Positions 53,910 to 63,233 are shown, counted from the first letter of the stretch. The stretch: 64,000 bases of DNA from Alphaproteobacteria bacterium (GCA_016869975.1 VGCZ01000013.1:1-64000); one strand, 5' to 3'. A program made the numbers and translations. The notes: a model not told the origin generated them from the letters alone.

Positions 53910-56360
53910 TTACTTGGCCGCCACGCGGTCGGCCGGCAGGGTGAAGACGACGATCGCATAGAGGGCGGCGCCCAGCAGCAGCAACGACTTCAGCCCGACC
54001 GAGACCGCCAGGAGATTGGCCAGCGGCGTCGAGATAATCGAGCAGGCGCCGTTGACCGCCCAGGCCCAGGGCAGGAAGGCCAGCCGGACGCCCTGGAACT
54101 GGCTCAAGCCCAGCGCCATCGGCATGCCCAGCGCCACCGACACCGGCAGGGCGACGGCGACCAGGATGGCGATCTTGACGGCGAAGGGTTCGGTGGCGGT
54201 GGCGATCAGCAGCGGGTCGAGCCAGATGAAGGCGACCCCGCACCAGACCAGGACGGTCAGCACGGCAACGCCCAGCCAGGTCCGTGGCCGGTCGCGCACG
54301 CGCTCCGCCAGCAGGCTGCCCGCGCCCGAGCAGACCAGCATCATGGCTAGCACCAGGCCGAAGGCGAAGACGCGGTCGTGCAGGTACTGCGAGGCCTTCT
54401 CGATCAGGTAGATCTCGAGCGTCAGGAAACCCAGGCCCAGCCCGGCGAAGTACACCGCCGACTTGGCGAAGCGGCCGATCGGCAGCGCGGTGCCGCGCCG
54501 CGTCATAAGCGGCATCAGCAGCACCAAGGTGGCGATCACCAGCGCCTGCGCCAGCACCGCGAGATTGATCAGGTAGACCAGCTCCTCGCGCGGCACGAGC
54601 TCGATGCGGTCGAGAATGGTCTCGACCCGGGTGAGCGGCAGCACGGCGTGGAAATAGGGTCGGTCGATGCTGGGCGGCTCGAGCTTGAAGAAGGCGTGAT
54701 AGGGCGAAGCCTGGCCGGCGACCCCCGCGTTGGCCTCCTCGCTCAGCGGATCGGAACCGGGAGGTTGCGCCTGGGTGACGTCGAAAGACACGACGGGCAG
54801 CTCGTTGAAGACCGTGCGCTTCACACCCTGGCGCGCCGGCGGGAAGACGACATCGAAGGAGCGCTCGTCGCAGAATTTCTCGAGCTCGGCGATCGCCTCG
54901 GGGGTCCAGGGCGTGGCGCTGAGCAGGATGCGCACATTCCACGCCGAACGGTAGATGACGATGTGCTTGTCCGGCTCGGCGATACCGGCGCGGCGCAGCC
55001 CCTCGCGGGCCGTGCCGAACATCTTCACGGCGTAGACCGTGAACTCGCGGATCGACACCGGGATCGACAAGGTGCCGCCGGGCTTGAGCATGCCGACATA
55101 GTCGCCGAGCACCTCGACCGACAACGCGGCGCGGTTGGTGTCGGATTGCCCGAGGAACTCGCGCGTGATGTCGATCACGTCGAACGGACCATCGCGTGCG
55201 ACCACCCGTGTCGCCAGCGGGCTGGTGTCGCGGATCGTCACGCGCTGGTCGGCCGGAAAGGCCGGCGCCGGCCCAATGCCGCGCAGAAGTGCACGGCGCA
55301 GCGCGTCGTCCGGCTCCAGCGTGACGACGCGCGTGGCGCCGGCGCGCAGCGCCTCGTGGATGCGAAAGCCGCCGGCGGCGCCCAGCAGCAGCGTCCGCTC
55401 GGGCGGGCGCAGGCGATAGGGCAGGGCATCCAGCGCGGCGGCGAAGTAGCGTGTGTCGACATCGGTCGTGCGCGGCAGCGCGGCGAGGCGGTTGCCGTCG
55501 GCGTACAGGCCATAGGCGCGCGGCATGGTCGCGCCGGCCATGACGTCGGGATTGTTGGAGATGTCGGTGTCGAGCCGCTCGGTGAAATTGTCGAGCAGTT
55601 GGTAGAGGCCCTTGGGCGAGGTCACCGTGGCCAGGACGCGCGCGTCCTGGGTGTTCATGGGCGCGAAGACTTCCTTGTACTCGTTGATGCGCGCCTGGCC
55701 GAGGAAGAGAGCGGCGACCACTGAGACGACCAGCGTGGCCAGCGCGGCGATGCGCACGCGCGATCGCGGCCAGACCGACGACATCTCCAGGCAAGCGGCG
55801 AGCGCCAGCACCGGCAACAAGCAGGGCACCAGCCAGAACGGGTGCACCACGAACATCAGCGCCAGCAGCAGCGCCGCGCCCAGCCCGGCGCCGGCGAGAT
55901 CGAAGGCGTAGACCCGGCCGATGCGATGGCTGTAGTGCACGAAATAGGCCGAGAGGTAGAGCCCGACCATGAAGAAGAACGGGAAGATCGCGGCGTAGTA
56001 CTGCGCGATGTTGAGCAGTTGGTCGTACCAGAGCTGCTTGTTCTGCAGCTCCAGCGGGTTGAACGGCACGACGGTGACCCAGACCCAGCCCAGCGAGGCG
56101 GCCAGCAACATCAGGATCGGCAGCGACGGCAGCAGGACGGGCAGCGATCGGATCAGCAGGCGCGAGAACAGCGAGGCCACCACGCCGCTGGCCGCCAGCC
56201 CGGCCATGGTCATGGAGATCACCCAATAGCCGTACTCCGACCAGCTGGCGATGGCGAAGAAGCGCGTCAGCGCGATCTCGTAGGCGATCGAGGCGAGGCA
56301 CACGAGAAAGAGAGGGACAAGACGCGCGGCCGGAACGTCCTTGATCGCGTCTGTCGCCAC
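53910..56360 (-). CDS. polytopic membrane protein with spermidine-synthase-like domain
   Basis: 816 residues. About seven membrane segments (15-215) precede a soluble part (about 235-590) with a Rossmann-type pattern T-L-L-L-G-A-A-G-G-F-R-I-H-E-A-L-R, followed by V-V-T-L-E-P-D-D; six or seven more segments end the chain. This is the layout of membrane proteins annotated as spermidine synthase-like or fused MFS/SpeE. The canonical polyamine-site residues (D-x-x-Y-D) are not clear to me, so polyamine synthesis is unproven. First gene of the operon with two exported methyltransferase-like proteins and a nucleotidase-type protein. Confidence 0.78.
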   Translation of the reverse strand: MATDAIKDVPAARLVPLFLVCLASIAYEIALTRFFAIASWSEYGYWVISMTMAGLAASGVVASLFSRLLIRSLPVLLPSLPILMLLAASLGWVWVTVVPFNPLELQNKQLWYDQLLNIAQYYAAIFPFFFMVGLYLSAYFVHYSHRIGRVYAFDLAGAGLGAALLLALMFVVHPFWLVPCLLPVLALAACLEMSSVWPRSRVRIAALATLVVSVVAALFLGQARINEYKEVFAPMNTQDARVLATVTSPKGLYQLLDNFTERLDTDISNNPDVMAGATMPRAYGLYADGNRLAALPRTTDVDTRYFAAALDALPYRLRPPERTLLLGAAGGFRIHEALRAGATRVVTLEPDDALRRALLRGIGPAPAFPADQRVTIRDTSPLATRVVARDGPFDVIDITREFLGQSDTNRAALSVEVLGDYVGMLKPGGTLSIPVSIREFTVYAVKMFGTAREGLRRAGIAEPDKHIVIYRSAWNVRILLSATPWTPEAIAELEKFCDERSFDVVFPPARQGVKRTVFNELPVVSFDVTQAQPPGSDPLSEEANAGVAGQASPYHAFFKLEPPSIDRPYFHAVLPLTRVETILDRIELVPREELVYLINLAVLAQALVIATLVLLMPLMTRRGTALPIGRFAKSAVYFAGLGLGFLTLEIYLIEKASQYLHDRVFAFGLVLAMMLVCSGAGSLLAERVRDRPRTWLGVAVLTVLVWCGVAFIWLDPLLIATATEPFAVKIAILVAVALPVSVALGMPMALGLSQFQGVRLAFLPWAWAVNGACSIISTPLANLLAVSVGLKSLLLLGAALYAIVVFTLPADRVAAK

Positions 56361-56608
56361 GCCCGGCTACTCCCCACTGCCCCTCGCGGACGCCACGCGT
56401 CCGGCCGCGCGACTGTAACGGCTGGCGGACGAAGCGCAATCGCGCTGTAGCCGCTATTCGCGAACAACGTGGTACGGCATGATCCGGGGCGGCATAGAGT
56501 TTTAGAGTTTGCTCTTGAGTTCGTCGGAGTGCGTGAGCATTCGCGACATTGACTGCGTGCGGGGGCGCCCGAGTGCGGGTCGTCGCACGCCGATTCGGGG
56601 AGGGCTCG

Positions 56609-58177
56609 ATGAAGAACATAGTGCGTTCGGCGATCGCCGGCGCGGCGCTGGCCTTGGCGTCCGTGGTCGGCGCGCAGGCCCAGACCCTGCGCGTGGTGAT
56701 GCATTCCGACGTCAAGGTGCTCGATCCGGTGTGGAGCGGCGCCTATATCACGCGCAACCACGCCTACCTGATCTACGACACGCTGTTCGCCCTCGACGAG
56801 AAGTTCCAGCCCAGGCCGCAGATGGTCGAGAGCTGGAAGGCGAGCGACGACAAGCGCACCTGGACCTTCACCCTGCGCGAAGGGCTGGAGTGGCATGACG
56901 GCAAGCCGGTGACGGCGGAGGACTGCGTCGCCTCGCTCAAGCGCTGGGGGGCGCGCGATCCGATGGGCCAGAAGCTGGTCCTGTTCATGCAGGAGATGCG
57001 GGTCCTCGACGCCCGTACCTTCGAGATCGTGATGAAGCAGCCCTACGGCCTGGTCATCGAGTCGCTGTCGAAGCCCAGCGTCGTGGTGCCCTTCATGATG
57101 CCCAAGCGGGTGGCCGAGACTGATCCGTTCAAGCAGATCTCCGAGCACATCGGCTCCGGCCCCTTCGTCTTCAAGCAGGACGAATGGAAGCCGGGCGAGA
57201 AGGTGGTCTACGTCAAGAACGCCAAGTACAAGCCGCGCGCCGAGCCGTCGTCGGGTCTGGCCGGCGGCAAGCATGTCCAGGTCGACCGCGTCGAGTGGGT
57301 CTGGATCCCCGACCCGCAGACCCAGGTCAACGCCCTGCTCAACGGCGAGATCGACGTGCTGGAGCAGGTGCCCTACGACCTGATTCCGCTGGTCGAGAAG
57401 GACAAGAAGATCAAGCTGGTGAAGGCCGAGATCGGCAACCAGTACGTCTTCCGGCCCAACTGGCTGCACGCGCCGTTCAACAACGAGAAGATCCGCCAGG
57501 CGGCGCAGATGGCGCTGAATCAGGAGGACTTCCTCAAGGCCGTGGTCGGCGACCCGCGCTTCTATCGCCCCTGCAAGTCGCTCTATCCCTGCGGCTCGCC
57601 GCTGGAGTCGACAGCCGGCATGGAGGGCAAGATCGAGGGCAACGCCGCGAAGGCGCGCGAGATGCTGAAGGAGGCCGGCTACGACGGCCGGCCGATCACG
57701 CTGCTGCACGCCACCGACACCGCCGCGCTCGCCAATCTCGCGCCGGTGGCCAAGGCGCTCTTCGAGCGCGCCGGCTTCAAGGTCGACATGCAGTCGATGG
57801 ACTGGCAGTCGCTGGTCAACCGCCTGCTGACCAAGAAGGGCCCGCCCTCGGAGGGCGGCTGGGATGTGTTCCTGACCTACTGGTCGATGGCCGATCTGTT
57901 CGATCCGCTGATGACGCCGTTCCTCCAAGCCAATTGCGAGAAGAGCCGCGCCGGCTGGCCGTGCGACGAGCAGATGGAGCGCCTGCGCGAGAAATACGCG
58001 CTGGCCACCGACGCCGCAGAGCGCAAGGCCGTCGCGCTGGAGGTGCAGCATCACTACATGAAGATCGTCACCCACGTGCATCTCGGCGAGGCCTTCAGCG
58101 TCGCCGGCCTCGGCGCGAGGGTCGAAGGATGGATCAACGCCCCGGTGACGGTGTTCTGGGGCGTGACGAAGAAGTAG
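56609..58177 (+). CDS. peptide/dipeptide-type ABC substrate-binding protein (SBP_bac_5), copy 1
   Basis: 522 residues from ATG 56609 with a Sec signal (I-V-R-S-A-I-A-G-A-A-L-A ... A-Q-A-Q). The family patterns are present: L-D-P-V-W-S-G near the start, W-T-F-T-L-R-E-G-L-E-W-H-D-G-K-P-V-T-A-E-D, the SBP_bac_5 signature. No permease or ATPase genes accompany it. A very similar copy follows at 58352. Such orphan pairs may serve as chemosensors or share a transporter elsewhere. Confidence 0.92.
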   Translation: MKNIVRSAIAGAALALASVVGAQAQTLRVVMHSDVKVLDPVWSGAYITRNHAYLIYDTLFALDEKFQPRPQMVESWKASDDKRTWTFTLREGLEWHDGKPVTAEDCVASLKRWGARDPMGQKLVLFMQEMRVLDARTFEIVMKQPYGLVIESLSKPSVVVPFMMPKRVAETDPFKQISEHIGSGPFVFKQDEWKPGEKVVYVKNAKYKPRAEPSSGLAGGKHVQVDRVEWVWIPDPQTQVNALLNGEIDVLEQVPYDLIPLVEKDKKIKLVKAEIGNQYVFRPNWLHAPFNNEKIRQAAQMALNQEDFLKAVVGDPRFYRPCKSLYPCGSPLESTAGMEGKIEGNAAKAREMLKEAGYDGRPITLLHATDTAALANLAPVAKALFERAGFKVDMQSMDWQSLVNRLLTKKGPPSEGGWDVFLTYWSMADLFDPLMTPFLQANCEKSRAGWPCDEQMERLREKYALATDAAERKAVALEVQHHYMKIVTHVHLGEAFSVAGLGARVEGWINAPVTVFWGVTKK

Positions 58178-58351
58178 CGTCGACAGGTTGTCCGTTCCCT
58201 GGCCTTCGCGGGGAGAAGGGAAGAGAGCCATCGTTGATCGCCGCACCGCCAGCTCTGGCGGCGACGGTCGGTCGGGCATAGGGTTGGCGTCACAGAACGT
58301 CGCGGGCGTGTCCCATTTCGGCGGCCGCTCATTGGCGTTGGGGAGGGTTCG

Positions 58352-59932
58352 ATGAAGAACTTTGTCCGGTCCGTCCTGATCGCGGCGGCGTTGAGCCTGG
58401 GTGTCGCGCTGGCGCCGCCAGCGGCGGCGCAGACCACGCTCAAGGTGGTCATGCATTCGGATCTGAAGACCTTCGATCCGATCTGGAGCGGCGCCTATAT
58501 CGTGCGCAATCACGGCTACATGGTCTGGGACACGCTGTTCGCGATGGACGAGAAGTTCCAGATCAAGCCGCAAATGGTCGAGAAGTACGAGACCAGCGCC
58601 GACGGCCTGACCTGGACCTTCACGCTCCGCGACGGGCTGGAGTGGCACGACGGCAAGCCGGTGACGGCGGAGGACTGCGTCGCCTCGATCAAGCGTTGGG
58701 CGGTGCGCGACTCGATGGGCCAGAAGCTCGCCCAGTCGGTCGGCGAGTACAAGATCATCGACGCCAAGACCTTCCAGATCGTGCTCAAGGACAAGTTCGG
58801 GCTGATGCTGGAGTCGTTGGGCAAGCCCAGTGTCGTCGTGCCGTTCATGATGCCCAAGCGGCTGGCCGACACCGATCCGTTCAAGGCGATCGATGAGGTC
58901 GTCGGCTCCGGCCCGTTCATCTTCAAGAAGGACGAGTGGAAGCCGGGCGAGAAGGTCGTCTACGTCAAGAACCCGAAATACAAGCCGCGCGTCGAGCCGG
59001 CCTCGGGCATGGCCGGCGGCAAGGTGGTCAAGCTCGACCGTGTCGAGTGGCTGTGGATCCCCGATGCGCAGACCCAGGTCAACGCGCTGATCAACGGCGA
59101 GATCGACATGCTCGAGACCGTGCCCAACGACCTGATGTCGCTGCTCGAGAAGGACAAAGGCGTCACGCTGATCAAGGGCTCGGTCGGCTTCCAGTACGTC
59201 TTTCGCATGAACTGGCTCAACCCGCCGTTCAACAACCCGAAGATCCGCCAGGCCGCGATGATGGCGCTGAACCAGGAGGACTTCCTCAAGGGCATCATCG
59301 GCGACGCCCGCTTCTATCGCACCTGCAAGGCGCTGTTTCCGTGCGGCTCGCCGCTGGCGACCGACGCCGGCATGGCGGGGCTGATCGAGGGCAACGCGGC
59401 CAAGGCACGCGACATGCTCAAGGAGGCCGGCTACGACGGTACCGTGATCGCCATCCCGCATCCCACCGACCTCACCGTGATCGCCAACATGGGGCCGATC
59501 GCCAAGGCGCTGCTCGAGAAAGCCGGCTTCAAGGTCGAGCTGCTGCCCAGCGACTGGACCACGGTGGTCAATCGCCTGACCACCAAGAAAGGGCCACCGT
59601 CGGAAGGCGGCTGGAGCGCCTTCTCGACGGCGTGGAGTCATATCGACATCCTGGACCCCGTCATGGCGCCCTATCTTGTCGCGACCTGCGACAAGGCGCG
59701 GCCCGGCTGGCCGTGCGACGAGAAAATGGAGAAGCTGCGCGACGCCTATGCCCGCGAGTCCGACCCGGCGCGGAAGAAGGCGATCGCCGAGGAGGTCCAG
59801 CTCTACAACCGCGAGATCGTCACCCACGTGCAGCTCGGCGAGTGGTTCGCGGTCACCGCCATGCGCAAGAACGTCACCATCGACGGCGAGCCGCCGCCGG
59901 TTCCGGTGTTCTGGGGTGTATCGAAGAAGTAG
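58352..59932 (+). CDS. peptide/dipeptide-type ABC substrate-binding protein (SBP_bac_5), copy 2
   Basis: 526 residues with a Sec signal (F-V-R-S-V-L-I-A-A-A-L-S-L ... A-A-A-Q). Sequence runs parallel to copy 1 throughout, including W-T-F-T-L-R-D-G-L-E-W-H-D-G-K-P-V-T-A-E-D, so it is a tandem paralogue. 174 bases separate the two, with their own promoter region likely. No transporter partner is seen. It ends just before the palindromic promoter at 59938. Confidence 0.92.
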   Translation: MKNFVRSVLIAAALSLGVALAPPAAAQTTLKVVMHSDLKTFDPIWSGAYIVRNHGYMVWDTLFAMDEKFQIKPQMVEKYETSADGLTWTFTLRDGLEWHDGKPVTAEDCVASIKRWAVRDSMGQKLAQSVGEYKIIDAKTFQIVLKDKFGLMLESLGKPSVVVPFMMPKRLADTDPFKAIDEVVGSGPFIFKKDEWKPGEKVVYVKNPKYKPRVEPASGMAGGKVVKLDRVEWLWIPDAQTQVNALINGEIDMLETVPNDLMSLLEKDKGVTLIKGSVGFQYVFRMNWLNPPFNNPKIRQAAMMALNQEDFLKGIIGDARFYRTCKALFPCGSPLATDAGMAGLIEGNAAKARDMLKEAGYDGTVIAIPHPTDLTVIANMGPIAKALLEKAGFKVELLPSDWTTVVNRLTTKKGPPSEGGWSAFSTAWSHIDILDPVMAPYLVATCDKARPGWPCDEKMEKLRDAYARESDPARKKAIAEEVQLYNREIVTHVQLGEWFAVTAMRKNVTIDGEPPPVPVFWGVSKK

Positions 59933-59937
59933 TCAGA

Positions 59938-59970
59938 TTGACGTTTACGTTAACGTAAAACGAGTCTAGG
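59938..59970 (+). promoter_or_regulatory. palindromic operator inside a promoter with a long spacer (MerR-style)
   Basis: A perfect 16-base palindrome TTTACGTTAACGTAAA occupies 59944-59959. A -35-like TTGACG ends at 59943 and a weak -10 candidate (TCTAGG, 59965-59970, three of six consensus bases) follows after 21 bases. Palindromes set between -35 and -10 with an over-long spacer are the mark of MerR-family control. The sequence resembles, from memory, sites reported for the MerR regulator LiuR. It precedes the diiron protein gene by 50 bases. No MerR gene is in the window. Confidence 0.65.
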
Positions 59971-60020
59971 CTTCTCCCGAGTAGCCGCCGGGAGAGCGGC
60001 CTGTGCGCATGGAGGAAACG

Positions 60021-61148
60021 ATGAGCGACTCGTTCCGTGACGATCAGCACATCACCCGTGATCCGGCCTATCGCGTGGTCGCCCCCGACGATTTCCCGGC
60101 GATGATCGAGGTCGATCGCTACGACACGCGCTCGGACGCCTTCGACGGCATCATCGGCGCGACGCACGACCATTTCTGGGATCCGTTCAACCCCGTCTAT
60201 CTCGACTACACGACGCCCTTCGACGTGACGAAGGAATACATCATGCCGCCCGAGCGTGTGCCGGAGCTGCAGAGCGCGGTGGGCGATCGGCTCGACGAAG
60301 GCCAGAAGATCCGCCTCGCCAATAACATCACGCGCTTCCGCATGTCGGGCATCCTGCACGGCGAGCAGGGCGCGCTCTCGCTGTCCGCGTCGCTGTGCGA
60401 CATCCTGCTCGATCCCGGTGCGCAGGAATACGCCGCCAACCAGGCGCGCGAGGAAGCGCGCCACGTCGCCGGCTTCGGCCGCTACATCAAAGTGCGCTGG
60501 GGCTCGCCCTATCCCTGCAGCCCGGAGCTCGGCAAGTTCCTCAACGAGATCGTGCTCAGCCCGATCGTCTACAAGAAGCTCGTCGGCATGCAGATCATGC
60601 TCGAAGGCCTCGCCATGGGCGCCTTCGCCGACACCTACGCCTATACGCGCGATCCGCTGCTGAAGCGGCTGGTGCAGCTGGTGATGACCGACGAGGCCTT
60701 CCACCACAAGTTTGGCAAGATCTGGGCCGACCGCACCCTGCCCAACCTCACGCAGGAGGAGCACGACAAGGTCGAGGACTGGGCCGCGCACGTCTTCGAG
60801 TCGCTGCTCTTCAACCTCACCAGCATCAGCCAGCGCCCGTATATCTACGAGGAATTCGGGCTCGATCCGAAATGGGTGCGCGAGGCGATCCGCGAGCGCT
60901 TCGGCAGCAACAGCCGCAAGAACTCCATGAAGGAGAGCACCAACATCTTCCGCGTGCTGGTGAAGACGCTCCTGAAGGCCGGCATCATCACCGACCGTAC
61001 GCGCCACGTGTATAGCCCCTGGCTCGACATCGACGAACTGCACGGCGAAGGCGACTCGATGGTCGGCGACGCCGTCGCCGCCGAGGGCATCGAGTTCCTG
61101 CGCGAGATCAACCGCAAGCGCCGGGGCGGCCAGCGACTGGTGGGCTGA
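60021..61148 (+). CDS. ferritin-like diiron protein, putative oxygenase
   Basis: 375 residues from ATG 60021 with GGAGG five bases upstream. Four helices carry the usual diiron pattern: Glu in H-G-E-Q-G-A, Glu and His in E-E-A-R-H-V-A-G-F, Glu in M-L-E-G-L-A-M, and Glu with His in D-E-A-F-H-H-K-F-G. The 100-residue C-terminal extension is outside the four-helix bundle. I cannot name the substrate; relatives include N-oxygenases and desaturase-like enzymes. The MerR-style promoter upstream suggests inducible expression. A phosphonopyruvate hydrolase-like gene follows. Confidence 0.75.
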   Translation: MSDSFRDDQHITRDPAYRVVAPDDFPAMIEVDRYDTRSDAFDGIIGATHDHFWDPFNPVYLDYTTPFDVTKEYIMPPERVPELQSAVGDRLDEGQKIRLANNITRFRMSGILHGEQGALSLSASLCDILLDPGAQEYAANQAREEARHVAGFGRYIKVRWGSPYPCSPELGKFLNEIVLSPIVYKKLVGMQIMLEGLAMGAFADTYAYTRDPLLKRLVQLVMTDEAFHHKFGKIWADRTLPNLTQEEHDKVEDWAAHVFESLLFNLTSISQRPYIYEEFGLDPKWVREAIRERFGSNSRKNSMKESTNIFRVLVKTLLKAGIITDRTRHVYSPWLDIDELHGEGDSMVGDAVAAEGIEFLREINRKRRGGQRLVG

Positions 61149-61246
61149 ACGCTTTCCGACATTCCGGGCGAAGCGAGGAATCTCCTTGAAGCGGAGCCCT
61201 CGCTGGCGGGAGAGTCGTCGCCGACGCTCGGCATGACGGTGATCGC

Positions 61247-62119
61247 ATGACCGCATCACAGATCTTGAAGGATACCATCGCGCGCGAGGGCCTCGCGCAC
61301 GCGATGGCGGCGCATAATCCGCTGTCGGCGCGGTTGGCGGAGCGCGCGGGTTTCCACGCGATCTGGGCCAGTGGCTTCGAGCTGTCGGCCGCCTATGGCG
61401 TACCCGACGCCAGCCTGCTGTCGATGACACAGCATCTCGACATGACCCGCGCGATCTGCGAGCAGGTCGCCATTCCCGTCATCGCCGACATCGACACCGG
61501 CTACGGCAATGCCATCAATGTCGGTCATGTCGTCGCGGCTTACGATCGCGCTGGCGTCGGCGCCGTGGTGATCGAGGACAAGACATTCCCCAAGGACACC
61601 AGCCTGCTGGCTGGCGGCCGGCAGGAGCTGGTCCGTATCGAGGAATTCCAGGGCAAGATCGAAGCCGCCTGCGCCGCGCGCTCCAAGGACGGGCCGCTGG
61701 TGATCGCACGCACCGAGGCGCTGATCGCCGGCGCCGGGCTGGACGAGGCACACCGGCGCGGCCGCGCCTATGTCGAAGCCGGCGCCGACCTGATCCTGGT
61801 GCACTCCAAGCAGAAGACGCCGCACGAGGTGCTGGCCTTTTGTGCGCATTGGGATCTGAAGACGCCGATCGCGCTGGTGCCGACGGCCTATCCCGACCTC
61901 ACCGAATCCAAGATGCGCGCCACCGGCAAGATCGGCCTGGTGATCTACGGCAACCATGCGATCCGCGCCGCCGTCAGCGAGATGAAGCGCGTCTTCGCGC
62001 GTATCCGCGAGGAGGGCGGCATCAAGTCGGTCGACAAGGAGATCGTCTCGGTCGACGAGATCTTCGAACTGCAGGACGTGCCCGGCATGAAGGCGCGCGA
62101 GAAGCGCTTCCTGCGGTAG
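61247..62119 (+). CDS. phosphonopyruvate hydrolase-like enzyme (isocitrate lyase/PEP mutase superfamily)
   Basis: 290 residues. The barrel has D-I-D-T-G-Y-G-N and the gating loop E-D-K-T-F-P-K-D-T-S (110-119). PEP mutases carry E-D-K-x-x-x-K-x-N-S; here the Asn position is Thr118, the residue that marks phosphonopyruvate hydrolase in the published comparison of the two enzymes (from memory). I therefore favour phosphonopyruvate to pyruvate and phosphate over PEP mutase. The gene is 98 bases after the diiron protein and 90 before the deacylase, all on one strand. No phosphonate transporter is in view. Confidence 0.75.
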   Translation: MTASQILKDTIAREGLAHAMAAHNPLSARLAERAGFHAIWASGFELSAAYGVPDASLLSMTQHLDMTRAICEQVAIPVIADIDTGYGNAINVGHVVAAYDRAGVGAVVIEDKTFPKDTSLLAGGRQELVRIEEFQGKIEAACAARSKDGPLVIARTEALIAGAGLDEAHRRGRAYVEAGADLILVHSKQKTPHEVLAFCAHWDLKTPIALVPTAYPDLTESKMRATGKIGLVIYGNHAIRAAVSEMKRVFARIREEGGIKSVDKEIVSVDEIFELQDVPGMKAREKRFLR

Positions 62120-62129
62120 CACGCTGTCA

Positions 62130-62184
62130 TCCCGAGCGTAGCGAGGGATCTAGGATCAGCCTGGATCCCTCGCTACGCTCGGGA
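62130..62184. repeat. 21-bp perfect inverted repeat after the phosphonopyruvate hydrolase-like gene
   Basis: TCCCGAGCGTAGCGAGGGATC (62130-62150) is the exact complement of 62164-62184, around a 13-base loop. It begins ten bases after the stop codon. The type C-C-C-G-A-G-C-G-T-A-G-C-G-A-G-G-G is widely seen between genes in alphaproteobacteria and probably marks a transcript end or a mobile palindromic element. A degenerate half copy is at 61158-61182. Confidence 0.85.
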
Positions 62185-62209
62185 CGATAGATCCGTTCGC
62201 AGGAGCACC

Positions 62210-63229
62210 ATGACCGACCGCAAGCCCAGCCGGCTGAGCGCCGATATCGATCTCGAAGCCGACGGCAAACGCACGGGCTTCGTGCGTATCCCGCACTCGG
62301 TGCATCGGTCCGCCTATGGCTGGCTGCCGCTGCCGATCGCCTGCGTCAACAACGGCGAGGGCCCACGCGTGCTGCTGATGGCCGGCAACCATGGCGATGA
62401 GTGGGAGGGCCAGCTCGCGCTGGGCAAGCTGATCCGCACGCTGGAGCCGAAGAACGTGCGCGGCAAGCTCACGATCCTGCCGTCGTCGAACTTCCCGGCG
62501 GCGATGGCCGGTATGCGCACCTCGCCGATCGACGAGGGCAACCTCAACCGCTCGTTCCCGGGAAACCCCGACGGCACGATCACGCAGCAGATCGCCTACT
62601 TCATCGAGTATTCGCTGATGCCGAAGTGCCAGTTCCACTTCGACCTGCATTCCGGCGGCAGCTCGCTGATCTACATTCCCAGCAGCCTGTGCCGTCTCGA
62701 TCCCGATCCGACGCGGCGCAAGGCGCAGATCGCGCGCATGCGCGCCTTCGGCGCGCCGATCGGGTACGTCAGCACCTCGCCGCAGGGCGACGAGCGCACC
62801 GCGACCTCAGCGGCGATGCGCCAGGGCGTCGAGCACATGGGCACCGAACTCGCCGGCGCCGGCGCGGTGACACCCGCGGCGTTGAAGATCGCCGAGGAAG
62901 GCCTGCTGCGCGTACTGGCGCATATCGGCGTGCTGCACGGCCTCGACATTCCACCGCCACCGAAGACGCCGACGCGGCTGATGCGCGTCGAGGGGCCGGA
63001 CTACTACGTCTACGCGCCCGATGGCGGCGTGTTCGAGCCGTTGGTCGAGCTCGGCGACGATGTCGTCGCGGGCCAGCCGGCGGCGCACGTACATCAGCAC
63101 GACACGCCGTGGCGCGAGCCTGTCGTGGCGCGCTTCGCGCGCGCCGGCACGGTGATCTGCAAGCGCCAGCCCGGTCGCACCGAACGCGGCGATTGCCTGT
63201 TCCATCTCGCGACGGACTACGTCGAGTAG
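62210..63229 (+). CDS. succinylglutamate desuccinylase/aspartoacylase family deacylase
   Basis: 339 residues. The zinc site is G-N-H-G-D-E (His and Glu) and F-D-L-H-S-G-G (third ligand). The pattern D-E-G-N-L-N-R-S-F-P-G follows, as in DoeB/AstE-like deacylases. The C-terminal beta-rich lid (about 250-339) is also present. It likely removes an acyl group from an amino acid, for example in ectoine or ornithine breakdown. It stands between the phosphonopyruvate hydrolase-like gene and a convergent HxlR regulator. Confidence 0.88.
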   Translation: MTDRKPSRLSADIDLEADGKRTGFVRIPHSVHRSAYGWLPLPIACVNNGEGPRVLLMAGNHGDEWEGQLALGKLIRTLEPKNVRGKLTILPSSNFPAAMAGMRTSPIDEGNLNRSFPGNPDGTITQQIAYFIEYSLMPKCQFHFDLHSGGSSLIYIPSSLCRLDPDPTRRKAQIARMRAFGAPIGYVSTSPQGDERTATSAAMRQGVEHMGTELAGAGAVTPAALKIAEEGLLRVLAHIGVLHGLDIPPPPKTPTRLMRVEGPDYYVYAPDGGVFEPLVELGDDVVAGQPAAHVHQHDTPWREPVVARFARAGTVICKRQPGRTERGDCLFHLATDYVE

Positions 63230-63233
63230 AACG

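Noticed and set aside
52936-56715. 1259-residue frame overlapping the methyltransferase and spermidine-synthase-like genes
   Set aside because: Other frame of the same strand, rich in Arg and Pro without any motif; the true genes account for the region.
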